Positions 1 through 9,756 of a DNA stretch of 64,000 nt are shown piece after piece (the stretch's first letter is position 1; each line of letters starts with the position of its first letter). The DNA lies in the NCBI GenBank assembly GCA_040222455.1, contig JAVKDD010000011.1, forward strand, positions 620,001 to 684,000, written 5' to 3'. The DNA is from RHLJ01 sp040222455 (lineage in GTDB: Bacteria > Bacteroidota > Rhodothermia > Balneolales > Balneolaceae). A program made the translations under genes and the position numbers. Under the pieces are notes generated by a model, which was given only the letters and a program-made list of their open reading frames with translations, searched no databases and was not told the DNA's origin.

Positions 1-374
1 TTGTTGCTCGCCCTATGATGAAGAATAGAGGCGGCTCTATTATAAATATAAGTTCTGTTGTGGGTATATCTGGTAATGCGGGCCAAAGTAACTACTCGGC
101 TTCAAAGGCTGGAATAATTGGCTTTACTAAGTCTTATGCTAAAGAACTCGCATCAAGAAATATAAGAGCAAACGTAATAGCACCAGGTTACATAACAACC
201 GATATGACAGATGCTTTAGATGAAAAAGTGCTTGAAGGTATTAAACAAGCAACTCCACTAGGTCGGGCTGGCAATGCAGAAGAAATCGCTGATGCAGTCG
301 TCTTTCTTGCATCCGATATGAGTACTTATATCACCGGAGAAACAATTCGGGTTGATGGCGGAATGGCTATGTAG
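1..374 (+). CDS. fabG: 3-oxoacyl-[acyl-carrier-protein] reductase FabG (5' end cut by the window)
   Basis: This is the C-terminal half of a short-chain dehydrogenase. The reading frame is open from base 3, so the gene begins upstream of the window. The visible part carries the catalytic serine region (INISSVVG), the YSASK catalytic Tyr/Lys motif, the PGYITTDMT segment and the typical C-terminal ITGETIRVDGG motif. FabG reduces 3-ketoacyl-ACP with NADPH in the fatty-acid elongation cycle in the cytoplasm. Its immediate neighbours acpP and fabF, in the common fabG-acpP-fabF order, separate it from the many other short-chain dehydrogenases. The N-terminal nucleotide-binding glycine motif is not in the window, so integrity of the whole gene cannot be judged. 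Confidence 0.93.
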   Translation, partial: VARPMMKNRGGSIINISSVVGISGNAGQSNYSASKAGIIGFTKSYAKELASRNIRANVIAPGYITTDMTDALDEKVLEGIKQATPLGRAGNAEEIADAVVFLASDMSTYITGETIRVDGGMAM

Positions 375-456
375 CTGTTGCGGATAGAGAAATGAATTTT
401 TATGTTAAACGAGTTTTATTTTAATCTAACTACCAATAAATATTATAGGACAAATT

Positions 457-696
457 ATGTCACAAGATGTTGAATCAAAAGTAAAAGCTATTATCGTTGA
501 TAAATTAGGTGTTGACGAATCAGAAGTAACTGCAGATGCAAATTTCACTAACGACTTAGGCGCAGATTCTTTAGATACTGTTGAGTTAATTATGGAATTC
601 GAAAAAGAATTTGATATGAGTATACCTGATGAAGATGCTGAAAACATTGCCACTGTTGGTGATGCTTCAACTTATATCTCAGGAAAAATTTCTTAA
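457..696 (+). CDS. acpP: Acyl carrier protein
   Basis: This 79-residue acidic protein has the standard AcpP length. The phosphopantetheine attachment motif GADSLD places the modified serine at Ser38. It carries the growing acyl chain as a thioester between the enzymes of fatty-acid and lipid synthesis. It sits 82 bp after fabG and 20 bp before fabF, so all three are probably co-transcribed. A weak purine stretch (TAGGAC) lies upstream of the ATG. Confidence 0.97.
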   Translation: MSQDVESKVKAIIVDKLGVDESEVTADANFTNDLGADSLDTVELIMEFEKEFDMSIPDEDAENIATVGDASTYISGKIS

Positions 697-716
697 TTTA
701 CTCTTCTACTTAACTC

Positions 717-1961
717 ATGAGTGAACGCAGAGTTGTTATTACAGGCATAGGCGCTCTTACCCCGATTGGTGAGAGCGCCCCTGCTTTTTGGAATGGATTA
801 CTATCTGGCACTAGTGGTGCAAGACTGATAGACCATTTCGATACAACAGGATTTCCTACTAAATTTGCCGCTCAGTTAGTTGACTATAACCCTAAGGATC
901 ATTTTGAGCATAAAGAAGCTCGTAGGCTCGATCTGGTGGCTCAATATGCATTAGTCGCTTCTAAAGAAGCTATAGAAGATTCTGGCGTTGATTTAGAAAA
1001 AATTAACAAAGATCGGGTAGCAGTAATTGTAGGAACCGGAATTGGAGGTATGAAAACCTTCTATGATCAATCGATTGAGTTTCATGAACGTGGAGCCCGA
1101 GGAGTTTCTCCTTTTTTTATACCAATGTTAATCCCAGATATTGTTGCAGGTCAGATTTCTATCCGGTATGGATTTAGAGGTCCAAATTTTTGTGCTGTTT
1201 CTGCTTGTGCAACTGGCTCTCATAATATTGGTATTGCTTACGACATGATTCGTTATGGTCAGTCAGACATGGCGGTTACTGGTGGTACCGAAGCTCCGAT
1301 TACCGGGATTGGGATTACAGGATTTAATGCCATGAAAGCAATGTCTACTCGTAACGACTCCCCAGAGACTGCATCTCGTCCATTTGATATTGACAGAGAC
1401 GGCTTTGTACTTGGTGAGGGTTCCGGAATTTTTATGCTTGAAGAATTAGAATCAGCAAAAAAAAGGGGAGCACGTATTTACGGTGAAATTGTCGGATATG
1501 GTTATTCTGCGGATGCATATCATATTACTGCACCAGATCCAGATGGAGGAGGTGTGCAATTAGCAATGAATAATGCGCTTAAAGCAGCAAAAATTAATCC
1601 AGAAGACGTTGGGCATATTAATATGCATGGAACATCAACTCCTTTAGGTGATGTTGCTGAAACGAATACAATTAAAAAAGTATTCGGAGATCATGCCAAG
1701 AAAATCAGTTTAAACTCTACAAAATCGATGCATGGGCATACTTTAGGAGCTGCAGGAGCAATAGAATCTGTTGCGGCACTTTTAGCTATTTACCATGGCA
1801 CTGTACCTCCTACAATAAACATCGAAAATCAGGATCCGGAATGTGATTTAGACTATACAGCAAACGAGCCTGTGATTAAAGATGTCAGATACGCACTAAA
1901 TAATGCATTCGGTTTTGGTGGACACAATTCTACTTTAGTTTTTAAGAAATTCGAAAACTAA
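717..1961 (+). CDS. fabF: Beta-ketoacyl-ACP synthase II
   Basis: This 414-residue thiolase-fold condensing enzyme elongates acyl-ACP with malonyl-ACP. The Cys-His-His triad is complete: Cys164 in SACATGSHN, His304 in NMHGTSTPLGD and His341 in HGHTLGAAGA, each one residue offset from the well-known E. coli FabF numbering. Length is typical. The ATG at 717 follows acpP by 20 bp without a clear Shine-Dalgarno sequence. The next gene, rnc, starts 1 bp after its stop codon, so the cluster is very probably one operon. Confidence 0.97.
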   Translation: MSERRVVITGIGALTPIGESAPAFWNGLLSGTSGARLIDHFDTTGFPTKFAAQLVDYNPKDHFEHKEARRLDLVAQYALVASKEAIEDSGVDLEKINKDRVAVIVGTGIGGMKTFYDQSIEFHERGARGVSPFFIPMLIPDIVAGQISIRYGFRGPNFCAVSACATGSHNIGIAYDMIRYGQSDMAVTGGTEAPITGIGITGFNAMKAMSTRNDSPETASRPFDIDRDGFVLGEGSGIFMLEELESAKKRGARIYGEIVGYGYSADAYHITAPDPDGGGVQLAMNNALKAAKINPEDVGHINMHGTSTPLGDVAETNTIKKVFGDHAKKISLNSTKSMHGHTLGAAGAIESVAALLAIYHGTVPPTINIENQDPECDLDYTANEPVIKDVRYALNNAFGFGGHNSTLVFKKFEN

Positions 1962-1962
1962 C

Positions 1963-2706
1963 ATGCGATTTTCGATCAAATCTTTGTTTACAAAAAAAAG
2001 CAAGGATACAGTTTTAATTGATGATCGAATTATTCGGCTTGAAAAAATTATTGGGTTAAAAATAGATGATACTTCTTTATTTCAAAGAGCCCTTCGACAT
2101 CGATCTATGCTTACTCAAGAACAGTATGCTAAATACGATTCTTATGAGAGATTAGAATTTTTGGGAGATGCAGTTCTGGATCTAATTGCCGCTGAAATTC
2201 TTTTCAACAAGTACTCAAAAAAAGATGAGGGATTTCTCACTAAAATAAGAGCAAAACTGGTTAAAGGTGAAACCTTAGCAAATTTTTCTACTCAACTAGG
2301 TTTAGATAATCTAATGGAAATGGGGGAGAGATCGGAGAATACTAAAATATCGAATAGTATTCTAGCAGATGTATTTGAGTCGATTATTGCCGCAATTTAT
2401 ATTACAAAAGGATATTCAAGTGCTTTTCAGTTTGTAGAATACGTATACGACAAATTTGTAAATTTTGAAGAGATCATTCATTCCGTAGATAATTATAAAA
2501 GTGCATTACTTGAGTATACTCAAGCTGAACGCCTACCCCTTCCAAACTATAAAACCATCAACGAATCTGGCCCAGGGCACAACAGAACCTTTGAAGTAAC
2601 GGTATTTGTAGGTGAAAACGAACTTGGAACTGGAATAGGGAAAAGTAAAAAGAAAGCAGAACAGCTTGCGGCAGAAGCGGCTTTACAATCCTTGAATTTA
2701 GCTTAA
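1963..2706 (+). CDS. rnc: Ribonuclease III
   Basis: This double-strand-specific endoribonuclease processes rRNA precursors and structured RNAs. The 247-residue protein has the RNase III signature ERLEFLGDAVLDL at about residues 62-74 with its metal-binding acidic residues, a second acidic helix around ADVFESIIAAIY, and a C-terminal double-stranded-RNA-binding domain at about 175-245 that ends with the KKKAEQLAAEAAL helix. A basic extension of about 20 residues precedes the catalytic domain. Placement directly after acpP-fabF is a widespread arrangement. Confidence 0.96.
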   Translation: MRFSIKSLFTKKSKDTVLIDDRIIRLEKIIGLKIDDTSLFQRALRHRSMLTQEQYAKYDSYERLEFLGDAVLDLIAAEILFNKYSKKDEGFLTKIRAKLVKGETLANFSTQLGLDNLMEMGERSENTKISNSILADVFESIIAAIYITKGYSSAFQFVEYVYDKFVNFEEIIHSVDNYKSALLEYTQAERLPLPNYKTINESGPGHNRTFEVTVFVGENELGTGIGKSKKKAEQLAAEAALQSLNLA

Positions 2707-2801
2707 ACTTATCTGGCGCTGCACTTGTTTTTTGAGTGATTAAGCACGATTCTTAGCCCGTCGTTATATTCTTTTTTCATTATTAGATAAGTATTAAAAC
2801 T

Positions 2802-4184
2802 ATGCTAGTGCAGCTAATTAAACCAGAATTTCAGGAACTTATTGAGGCGAAAGACTGGGTGGGTTTAAAAGAGGTTCTCACCGATGTTCCCCCAGCAGAT
2901 ATTGCCGAGCTGCTCGTTGAATTAGATGGAAGTATTGCCGTCGTAGTTTTCCGACTACTAAAAAAGTCTATTGCAGCTGATGTTTTTGCAGAATTACCAT
3001 CAGGTAAAGGTGTTGAGCTATTGGAACTTTTTAATCGCCAACAGCTGTCGGATGTAATGAGCAATCTTGAGCCAGATGAACAAGTTGCACTTATGGAGGA
3101 ACTTCCCGGACACCTCACACAGAGTGTAATGAACTCGATGAAGCCTGAGGATCAAAAGCAGATTAAAAAATTATTGGGATATCCTGCTGAAAGTGTAGGT
3201 CGATTGATGACCCCAAGATACGTTAGAGTAAAATCTGATTGGACAATCGACCGAAGTATGAAACATATTCGGAAATATGCAGAAATTGCTGAAACATTAA
3301 ATGTAATTTATGTGGTTGATGATAAGGAGCATTTAATAGATGATCTTAGAATTACACAAATAATAGTAGCTGATCCAGATGATTTGATTGAGTCGATAAT
3401 GGATGACTCATTTAATACTCTAAGTGCTTTTGATGATCAGGAAGAGGCAGTAAAAATGTTTGCTAAGTACGATAGAGTAGCCCTTCCAGTGGTAGATTCT
3501 GATGGGATTTTAGTCGGAATTGTTACTGTAGATGACGTTATTGATGTAGCTGAAGAGGAGACCACTGAGGATATGCAGAAAATGGCGGGTATGGACGCTT
3601 TAGACGACTACTATTCTCAGACTACTATTTTTGCAATGGTAAAAAAACGTCTGGGATGGTTAATAGTTCTTTTCGTGGGTCAGATTTTAACTGCACTAAC
3701 CATGGGGCAATATGAAGAGCTCTTAAGCAAAGTAGTATTTCTTTCATTTTTTGTTCCATTAATAATTTCTAGTGGGGGTAATTCAGGAGCCCAAGCCGCA
3801 ACTCTTATCATTCGGGCTCTCGCAACCGATGACATTAAATTTGATGACTGGAGAAAAGTCTTTGTTCGGGAATTAATCTCTGGATTAATATTAGGAGGAT
3901 TAATTGGCTTACTAGGCTTCGTAACTCTAATTTTTTGGGAATTAATAGCTGGAGATCCATTTGGACTTCAAATGGTATTAACAGCTTTAGTAGTTGCATT
4001 GAGTTTGCTTACAATTGTTCTTCTTGGAAATTTTATAGGTGCAATGCTACCATTTATACTTTCTAAATTAGGTCTAGATCCCGCGGTTTCTTCAGCACCT
4101 TTTGTTGCAACTATTGTGGATGTAAGCGGAATCATTATCTATTTTTCAATAGCAATCTTATTTTTAGGTAAAATTTTACTCTAA
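2802..4184 (+). CDS. mgtE: Magnesium transporter MgtE
   Basis: This is a 460-residue inner-membrane Mg2+ channel/transporter. The order is an N-terminal superhelical MgtE_N domain (about 20-125), a CBS-domain pair (about 130-250) that in the family senses cytoplasmic Mg2+, and a C-terminal domain with five predicted membrane segments (about 280-460). The family motif GGNSGAQAATLIIRALA is clearly present in the pore-forming region. Length matches the family. It lies 95 bp after rnc, and I see no obvious riboswitch-like structure in that gap. thyA follows after 15 bp and could share the transcript. Confidence 0.95.
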   Translation: MLVQLIKPEFQELIEAKDWVGLKEVLTDVPPADIAELLVELDGSIAVVVFRLLKKSIAADVFAELPSGKGVELLELFNRQQLSDVMSNLEPDEQVALMEELPGHLTQSVMNSMKPEDQKQIKKLLGYPAESVGRLMTPRYVRVKSDWTIDRSMKHIRKYAEIAETLNVIYVVDDKEHLIDDLRITQIIVADPDDLIESIMDDSFNTLSAFDDQEEAVKMFAKYDRVALPVVDSDGILVGIVTVDDVIDVAEEETTEDMQKMAGMDALDDYYSQTTIFAMVKKRLGWLIVLFVGQILTALTMGQYEELLSKVVFLSFFVPLIISSGGNSGAQAATLIIRALATDDIKFDDWRKVFVRELISGLILGGLIGLLGFVTLIFWELIAGDPFGLQMVLTALVVALSLLTIVLLGNFIGAMLPFILSKLGLDPAVSSAPFVATIVDVSGIIIYFSIAILFLGKILL

Positions 4185-4199
4185 CCTTGTAAATCACAT

Positions 4200-5048
4200 A
4201 TGAAAGCATATCACGATCTTGTAAAAAATGTTCTTGAGAACGGCGTAAAAAAGGAGAATAGAACAGGTACGGATACAATTTCTAATTTCGCAGAGTTTTA
4301 TAAAGTAGATTTGGCTGAAGGATTTCCCCTTCTAACCACTAAAAAGGTCTTTTTCAGGTCGGTAGTTCTTGAATTATTATGGTATTTAAGGGGTGAAGAC
4401 CATATCAGATGGCTAAGAGATGAAAATGATTGTCATATTTGGGATGCATGGGCAGATGAAAATGGTCATGTAGGACCTATATACCCTGTTCTTTGGAGAA
4501 AATTCCCATATTTAGAAAAAGAAAATGTAAAACTAGAAGGACAAGCTGGTGTTGTTGAGAAAGAAATCTGGGTTAAAAAAGAATTTGATCAGGTTCAGCG
4601 CGCAATTGATATGTTAAAGACTAACCCAAATAGTAGGAGGATTGTAGTAAGTACTTGGCACCCAGGTTTACTTGGAGAAATGGCTCTTCCTCCATGTCAT
4701 TTGATGTATATATTTAATGTTCAAAATGGTAGACTAAACTGCCACTTAACTCAAAGATCTGGCGATATAGCACTTGGCATTCCCTTTAATTTAGCATGTT
4801 ATGCTGCACTTACAATGGCAATAGCCCAAGAAGTTGGATTAGAACCAGGAGTGTTTGCCCATACAATTATCGACGCTCATATTTATGAAAATCATATTGA
4901 TGGATTAAAAGAGCAACTTACTAGAACTCCAAAAGCTCTTCCTACTCTAAAAATAGCAAACAAACCAGTTGATGAACTCACTTTTGACGATTTTGTTTTG
5001 GAGAACTATGATCCAGATCCTGTTATCCGCTTCGAGGTTGCGGTATGA
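4200..5048 (+). CDS. thyA: Thymidylate synthase
   Basis: The 282-residue enzyme methylates dUMP to dTMP using methylene-tetrahydrofolate. The catalytic cysteine is Cys166 in PPCHLMYIF, followed by the QRSGDIALGIPFN substrate-binding stretch. The N-terminal RTGTDT phosphate-binding region and the C-terminal DPDPVIRFEVAV end are typical. It is slightly longer than the 264-residue E. coli enzyme, with the extra length in the middle (about 95-125). Its stop overlaps the folA start by 4 bp, pairing it with the enzyme that recycles the dihydrofolate it makes. Confidence 0.97.
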   Translation: MKAYHDLVKNVLENGVKKENRTGTDTISNFAEFYKVDLAEGFPLLTTKKVFFRSVVLELLWYLRGEDHIRWLRDENDCHIWDAWADENGHVGPIYPVLWRKFPYLEKENVKLEGQAGVVEKEIWVKKEFDQVQRAIDMLKTNPNSRRIVVSTWHPGLLGEMALPPCHLMYIFNVQNGRLNCHLTQRSGDIALGIPFNLACYAALTMAIAQEVGLEPGVFAHTIIDAHIYENHIDGLKEQLTRTPKALPTLKIANKPVDELTFDDFVLENYDPDPVIRFEVAV

Positions 5049-5518
5049 TATTAACACTTGTTGCCGCTCACGATCCAAATCTTGTAATTGGTAAAGATGG
5101 TGATTTACCGTGGAGATATCCGGAAGACTTAAAGCATTTTAAAGCAATAACAATTGGTAAAACGATTGTAATGGGAAGAGGTGTTTTTGAAGAACTTAAT
5201 GAAAAACCTCTACCCGGACGAAAAAACATTGTTCTTACTTCTACTAGAACATATTCTAATGTAGAATGTTATTCGAGCTTAGAATCTGCTCTAGAACAAA
5301 TAGAAGAGGAAGAAGTATTTATTATCGGTGGTGGCGTACTTTATCGGGATACGATTGATATAGCGGATAAATTAATTATTACAGAAATAAAAAAAGAATA
5401 TAATGGGGATACTTATTTCCCAGAATACAGAAATTCGATCGGTACCAAATGGTTAGAAACATCCAGGAAAGAAAAAGAAGAACTCACTTTTGTTGAATAC
5501 ATACGAAATAAGAAGTAA
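5045..5518 (+). CDS. folA: Dihydrofolate reductase
   Basis: This 157-residue protein has the length of bacterial chromosomal DHFR. Visible motifs are the early VIGKDGDLPW loop, the active-site acid Asp28 in PEDLKHFK, the NADPH-binding IVMGRGVFEEL and the FIIGGGVLY segment. It reduces dihydrofolate to tetrahydrofolate with NADPH. ATG overlaps the thyA stop (ATGA type), which indicates translational coupling in a two-gene thymidylate module. Confidence 0.96.
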   Translation: MILTLVAAHDPNLVIGKDGDLPWRYPEDLKHFKAITIGKTIVMGRGVFEELNEKPLPGRKNIVLTSTRTYSNVECYSSLESALEQIEEEEVFIIGGGVLYRDTIDIADKLIITEIKKEYNGDTYFPEYRNSIGTKWLETSRKEKEELTFVEYIRNKK

Positions 5519-5604
5519 TTCTAATTTCTAATTAGGAAAGAATAACTTCAATTATTTAGTTGTGTACTTATACTTATACATTTATGCTATAAGAATCAGA
5601 TTTA

Positions 5605-7923
5605 TTGGAAGGCTCAAAAATAATATCATTTCTTGATTTAAGTGCTCAAGATATAACAATACTAAGTTTTGTTATTCTTCTTGTGCTATTACTCTCGTAT
5701 TACTTTTTTTCTAGGAGAGCTAGCCGAAAGCAAAATTCATTTCTACTTAATTCATTGATTCATGAACAAGATCAATACATTATTTTCTTTGATTTAGATT
5801 CTAAGGTAGTACTAGCCAACAAACGTTTTGAAGATTTAGTAAAAATATCTTCTAATAAAATGATTGGTAAGAAATTAAAGGAACTATCAATATCCCCCGA
5901 AATTGTTGAAGCGTTTACAAATCATAATGATGACTTAGTGTCCGGAAAATCTTCATCTATTGTTTATAATTCTACTTTTCAATTAAAAGATTCCAGCGAA
6001 TGGTTTCAAATCCAAAAGCGAATTCTATCCGTTGAAAAATCTAAGGTGAAATATATACTTACTGAAGCCACCGATTTTTCTGACAGAAAGTTGGTTGAAG
6101 ATCGCCTAACAGATACGAGAAATGAATACGAACAATTAGTTGAATCGGCAAATGATATTATCTTTAAGGTAGATTTAAAAGGGAATTTTAACTTTGTAAA
6201 CTCGATTGTTAAAGAAATATTAGGATATTCGGAACTTGAGTTTTTATCAATGAACTTTAGCAATCTGGTTATAGAAGAAGATTATGATATGGTTCTCCGA
6301 TTCTATGGAGAACAAATCCGGAATAATAAATTAAGTACTTATCTCGAATTTCGTGTTATTACCAAATCAGGTGAAATTAAATGGTTGGGTCAATCAGTTA
6401 CATTTATAAAACAAAATGATAAAGTTACTGGGTTTCAAGCAGTCGCCCGAGACATTACCTCCTCTAAAGAAGCAGAATCACATCTAAAAAGAGCAAAAGA
6501 GATTGCTGAGGAAACCAGTAAAACTAAAACTGGATTCATTGCAAGTATGTCTCACGAATTCCGAACGCCATTAAACGCAATACTCGGGTATACTCAAATT
6601 TTGGGTCAAAGTAATTCTCTTAAAGAAACTGAAAAACAACATATACGCACTATTTCAGATGCAGGAGAGCAGTTATTGGGAATGGTGACTGACATATTGG
6701 AACTCTCAACCTTAGATTCGGATAGATCGAAATTGGATGTAGAGTTGGTTGCACTTCAACCTTTTATGAGAGATTTAGCGTTACAATATTCAAAAAAGGC
6801 AAAAGCGGAAGGATTAAAATTTGAATATTCTTCAAATGTAAAGGCAGCTGAGATTGTGGAACTTGATCTTGATAAAGTAACTTCGATCATTAAAAATCTG
6901 CTCTCGAATGCAATTAAATTTACTCCGAAAGGAGCTGTTGGTCTTTCTTATACAACGTACAATGAGCAAGGTAAAGATTTTCTGCAAATTGAAGTTAAAG
7001 ATACAGGTATTGGTATTTCTGAAGATACTCTAAAGAATATTTATCAGCCTTTTTGGCAATTAGATAGCCTAAAAAATAATGGCACTGGATTAGGGCTTAC
7101 ACTATGTAAAAGACTTGTTGAATTTCTTAATGGAAAAATAGAGTTAAAGAGTAAATTTGGAAAAGGCACCATTGTTAAAGTTACAGTACCAGTTAAAATT
7201 TCTGATCAAAAAGACCATAAGAATATTCATGTTATTGAATCTTATGGAGACCACACGCTATCAAGTAATGAAAAAATTAAGGTCTTAATTGTTGATGATG
7301 TTGAAGCAAACAGAACAATTAACAGGTTAATTTTAAAAGAAAATGGATTTGAGTTCAAAGAAGCTGAAAATGGACAGGAAGCTTTGAATTTACTTGAACC
7401 ATTTGTTCCGGATGTAATATTGATGGATATAGACATGCCAGTAATGGATGGTTTAGAAGCAATGTTAACCATTCGAGCTTCAGGTACTAGATTTTCTGAT
7501 ATACCAATAATTGCTGTTACCGCTGGGGGATTTAAAGGGGACAGAAATGAATTAATGTCTCAAGGTTTCTCAGAATACATCTTAAAACCATTTAAATCAG
7601 AAGAGTTACTTTCGGCAATAAATGAGTTATTAATGCTACGAAAACCATCGAACTCAGAACTTGAATCAACTGAAAAAGCAACTCCAGAAAGTATTGCTGT
7701 ATTTATTGATAGTTTAAGTGAATCTAAAAAAGAACTAATAAAAACCTCTTTAAAAATGCAGGATTTAGATTCAATATCTAAGTTAGAAAATTCAGCCGAT
7801 TTTAAAGATGAGATTTCAAACACGAATATGAAGGCCCTCATCAAAGCGGCAAACGACTACGATTACCTTATCGTAACAAAGCTACTAAAAATGTTACAGA
7901 ATAAAGAAGAAACTAAGGCGTAA
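5605..7923 (+). CDS. Hybrid sensor histidine kinase (PAS-PAS-HisKA-HATPase-receiver)
   Basis: This 772-residue membrane-anchored signalling protein has one N-terminal transmembrane helix (about 14-36) and almost no periplasmic part, so it probably senses a cytoplasmic or membrane cue. Two PAS-like domains (about 45-165 and 172-295) precede the HisKA box SMSHEFRTPLNA with phospho-acceptor His317, then a HATPase domain with NLLSNAIKFTP, DTGIGIS and GTGLGLT boxes, and a receiver domain (about 555-675) with phospho-acceptor Asp608 in MDIDMP. The last 95 residues match nothing I recognise and lack an obvious HPt histidine box. The start is TTG at 5605: the frame is closed just upstream by TAA at 5590. 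No partner regulator is adjacent. The 3' end overlaps the convergent HD gene by 11 bp. Confidence 0.9.
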   Translation: MEGSKIISFLDLSAQDITILSFVILLVLLLSYYFFSRRASRKQNSFLLNSLIHEQDQYIIFFDLDSKVVLANKRFEDLVKISSNKMIGKKLKELSISPEIVEAFTNHNDDLVSGKSSSIVYNSTFQLKDSSEWFQIQKRILSVEKSKVKYILTEATDFSDRKLVEDRLTDTRNEYEQLVESANDIIFKVDLKGNFNFVNSIVKEILGYSELEFLSMNFSNLVIEEDYDMVLRFYGEQIRNNKLSTYLEFRVITKSGEIKWLGQSVTFIKQNDKVTGFQAVARDITSSKEAESHLKRAKEIAEETSKTKTGFIASMSHEFRTPLNAILGYTQILGQSNSLKETEKQHIRTISDAGEQLLGMVTDILELSTLDSDRSKLDVELVALQPFMRDLALQYSKKAKAEGLKFEYSSNVKAAEIVELDLDKVTSIIKNLLSNAIKFTPKGAVGLSYTTYNEQGKDFLQIEVKDTGIGISEDTLKNIYQPFWQLDSLKNNGTGLGLTLCKRLVEFLNGKIELKSKFGKGTIVKVTVPVKISDQKDHKNIHVIESYGDHTLSSNEKIKVLIVDDVEANRTINRLILKENGFEFKEAENGQEALNLLEPFVPDVILMDIDMPVMDGLEAMLTIRASGTRFSDIPIIAVTAGGFKGDRNELMSQGFSEYILKPFKSEELLSAINELLMLRKPSNSELESTEKATPESIAVFIDSLSESKKELIKTSLKMQDLDSISKLENSADFKDEISNTNMKALIKAANDYDYLIVTKLLKMLQNKEETKA

Positions 7924-9163
7924 CCTCCTTCAGGTGTACACAAAAATATCGGATAACGGGTTCAGCAAGAGCCATTATATTTTTAGTGTCGGCAGCTTTC
8001 GAAAACTCAACAGCTTCTTCATCCTCTAAAATCCAAATGCTTTCGTTTTTATATTTATAGGCCTCAGTAAGATTTCTTTCGAAGCTTAAATAATATTCAG
8101 CATGTTTTTCATCAGCTTCAACCCCCTTTTTTTTGAGGATTTTGATCGTTTTTTTTATAAGTGAATTTTTTAACGCTTCATCAGGTGCTTTTTCCAAAAA
8201 AGTAGTTCTAAATAATGATCGGTTTAAAAACCGAAAGCTTAGATCAGCTAATATGGGATCTTCATTAAATTGCCACTTCTTAATATTTTGATAAATATCG
8301 TAATCATCCATTGAAGTGTATAATTCAATGGTTTTCTTTGAAATTCTTTGGTTTGCTGAAGGCTGTTCATTTAAAAAATATTTCAGATTATCGGAAGCAA
8401 ATTCTAAATCAGTTCCACTTTCAATAAGATCGATAGCACGTTTGAATATTCTTCGAATCAAAGCATCTGCACTTAGTACAGTTTTATGCAAATATACCTG
8501 CATATACATTAGTCTACGTGCTATTATATAATTCTCAATCGCATAGATTCCTTTCTTTTCAATTACAATATTTCCATTAAAAACACGCATGGTTTTTAAA
8601 ATACGATTTATCCCAACCGTACCTTCAGAAACACCGGTAAAGAAACTATCGCGTCGTAGATAATCTAATCGATCTAAATCTAGCTGAGATGAGACCAATT
8701 GATGCAAAAATTTCTTAGGATACTGATCCGTAAAAATTTCTATTGCAGTATCTAAAGCTCCATCAAATTGTTTATTGAGTTCTTTCATAATAGAAAGACT
8801 CATCATTTCGTGATTAAAATTCTTGATTAATGAGTGTTCAAGGGTATGTGAAAGCGGTCCATGACCTACATCATGTAGAAGAAGTGCAATTAAAGTTCCT
8901 TCAAATTCTTTAGCACTAATGGTAGTATCCTTTTCACGAAGATTATTTAACACTCTTTGCCCAAGTTCTAGTGCTCCAATTGCATGAGAAAATCTGGAGT
9001 GTTCTGCAGCGGGAAATACTAAATACCCAAGCCCTAATTGTCGAATTCTTCTTAAACGTTGAACATAGGGGTGATCAATAAGTTTTAAAATTATTCCTTT
9101 TGGAACAGTTATGAAGCCATGGATTGGATCATTGAATATTTTGTAGCGAGTACTTTTATCCAT
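7913..9163 (-). CDS. HD-domain phosphohydrolase (SAMHD1/dNTPase-like)
   Basis: This is a 416-residue cytoplasmic HD-superfamily metal-dependent phosphohydrolase. Metal-binding residues are visible as His60 (HSRFSHAIGALEL), His97-Asp98 (LLHDVGHGPLSH) and a later Asp in SSQLDLDRLDYLRRDSF. The LDYLRRDSF motif and the ARRLMYMQVYLHK segment are characteristic of the SAMHD1/YdhJ-type group that acts on dNTPs, but the exact substrate cannot be read from sequence. The start ATG overlaps the stop of the upstream thioesterase gene (TAATG), indicating coupling. It converges on the kinase gene with an 11-bp overlap. Confidence 0.85.
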   Translation of the reverse strand: MDKSTRYKIFNDPIHGFITVPKGIILKLIDHPYVQRLRRIRQLGLGYLVFPAAEHSRFSHAIGALELGQRVLNNLREKDTTISAKEFEGTLIALLLHDVGHGPLSHTLEHSLIKNFNHEMMSLSIMKELNKQFDGALDTAIEIFTDQYPKKFLHQLVSSQLDLDRLDYLRRDSFFTGVSEGTVGINRILKTMRVFNGNIVIEKKGIYAIENYIIARRLMYMQVYLHKTVLSADALIRRIFKRAIDLIESGTDLEFASDNLKYFLNEQPSANQRISKKTIELYTSMDDYDIYQNIKKWQFNEDPILADLSFRFLNRSLFRTTFLEKAPDEALKNSLIKKTIKILKKKGVEADEKHAEYYLSFERNLTEAYKYKNESIWILEDEEAVEFSKAADTKNIMALAEPVIRYFCVHLKEVTP

Positions 9164-9648
9164 TAATCAGGAATCTTAAGAGTCATATTTTCAATATTTT
9201 CAACTTCAGGAACTCTGGTTGGGCGTTGATTTTTACTGTCAAACCAAACTCCTTTAGTGTAAGCAATACCATGTAAATCTTTTGTTTTTGAATCGAAAAT
9301 AGCTTGAATAGCTTCAACACTGGTATTCCCAATATCTTTTAAGCTAGAGCCAATTAATAACTCTGATGGATATCGGATCGGTTTTAGATATTCGATCGTG
9401 CACTTCACAAGTACAAATGCAAAACCCTGATTAAACGAATTAATTAGCTCAGGAATATTATGAGTGAAGTGTATTCGGGCTTCTTCAAAATAGGTATTAA
9501 AAACAGCATTATTAGCATGATTGAGCGGATCTAAATCTCTAAATCTGGTATTAACTTTATGCCAATGGAAAAATAAATCAGGATTGTATTTGGGTCGGAA
9601 CATGCAGAATTTTTTACTTGAAAATGCGAAGCTATGAGGCAAATTCAA
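9163..9648 (-). CDS. Acyl-CoA thioesterase, hotdog fold (4HBT family)
   Basis: A small hotdog-fold protein. The motif RDLDPLNHANNAVFNTYFEEAR matches the 4HBT active-site region (DxLxHxNN type), and the KCTIEYLKPIRY strand is typical of the YbgC/FadM-like group, which hydrolyses acyl-CoA thioesters. Two starts are possible: ATG at 9648 (161 residues) or ATG at 9603 (146 residues). The later one begins right before the conserved region and fits the usual family length better. It is upstream of and coupled to the HD gene (TAATG overlap), with no obvious functional link. Confidence 0.8.
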   Translation of the reverse strand: MNLPHSFAFSSKKFCMFRPKYNPDLFFHWHKVNTRFRDLDPLNHANNAVFNTYFEEARIHFTHNIPELINSFNQGFAFVLVKCTIEYLKPIRYPSELLIGSSLKDIGNTSVEAIQAIFDSKTKDLHGIAYTKGVWFDSKNQRPTRVPEVENIENMTLKIPD

Positions 9649-9756
9649 AGTTTTAAATAGCGAATGAATATTGGTGAAAGTCTACGGAATCTTTGGTCGT
9701 CCCTCTGTTGTCTTTTCCCTATATTTAAATCAAATTTTAATATAACCTCGATTTAA

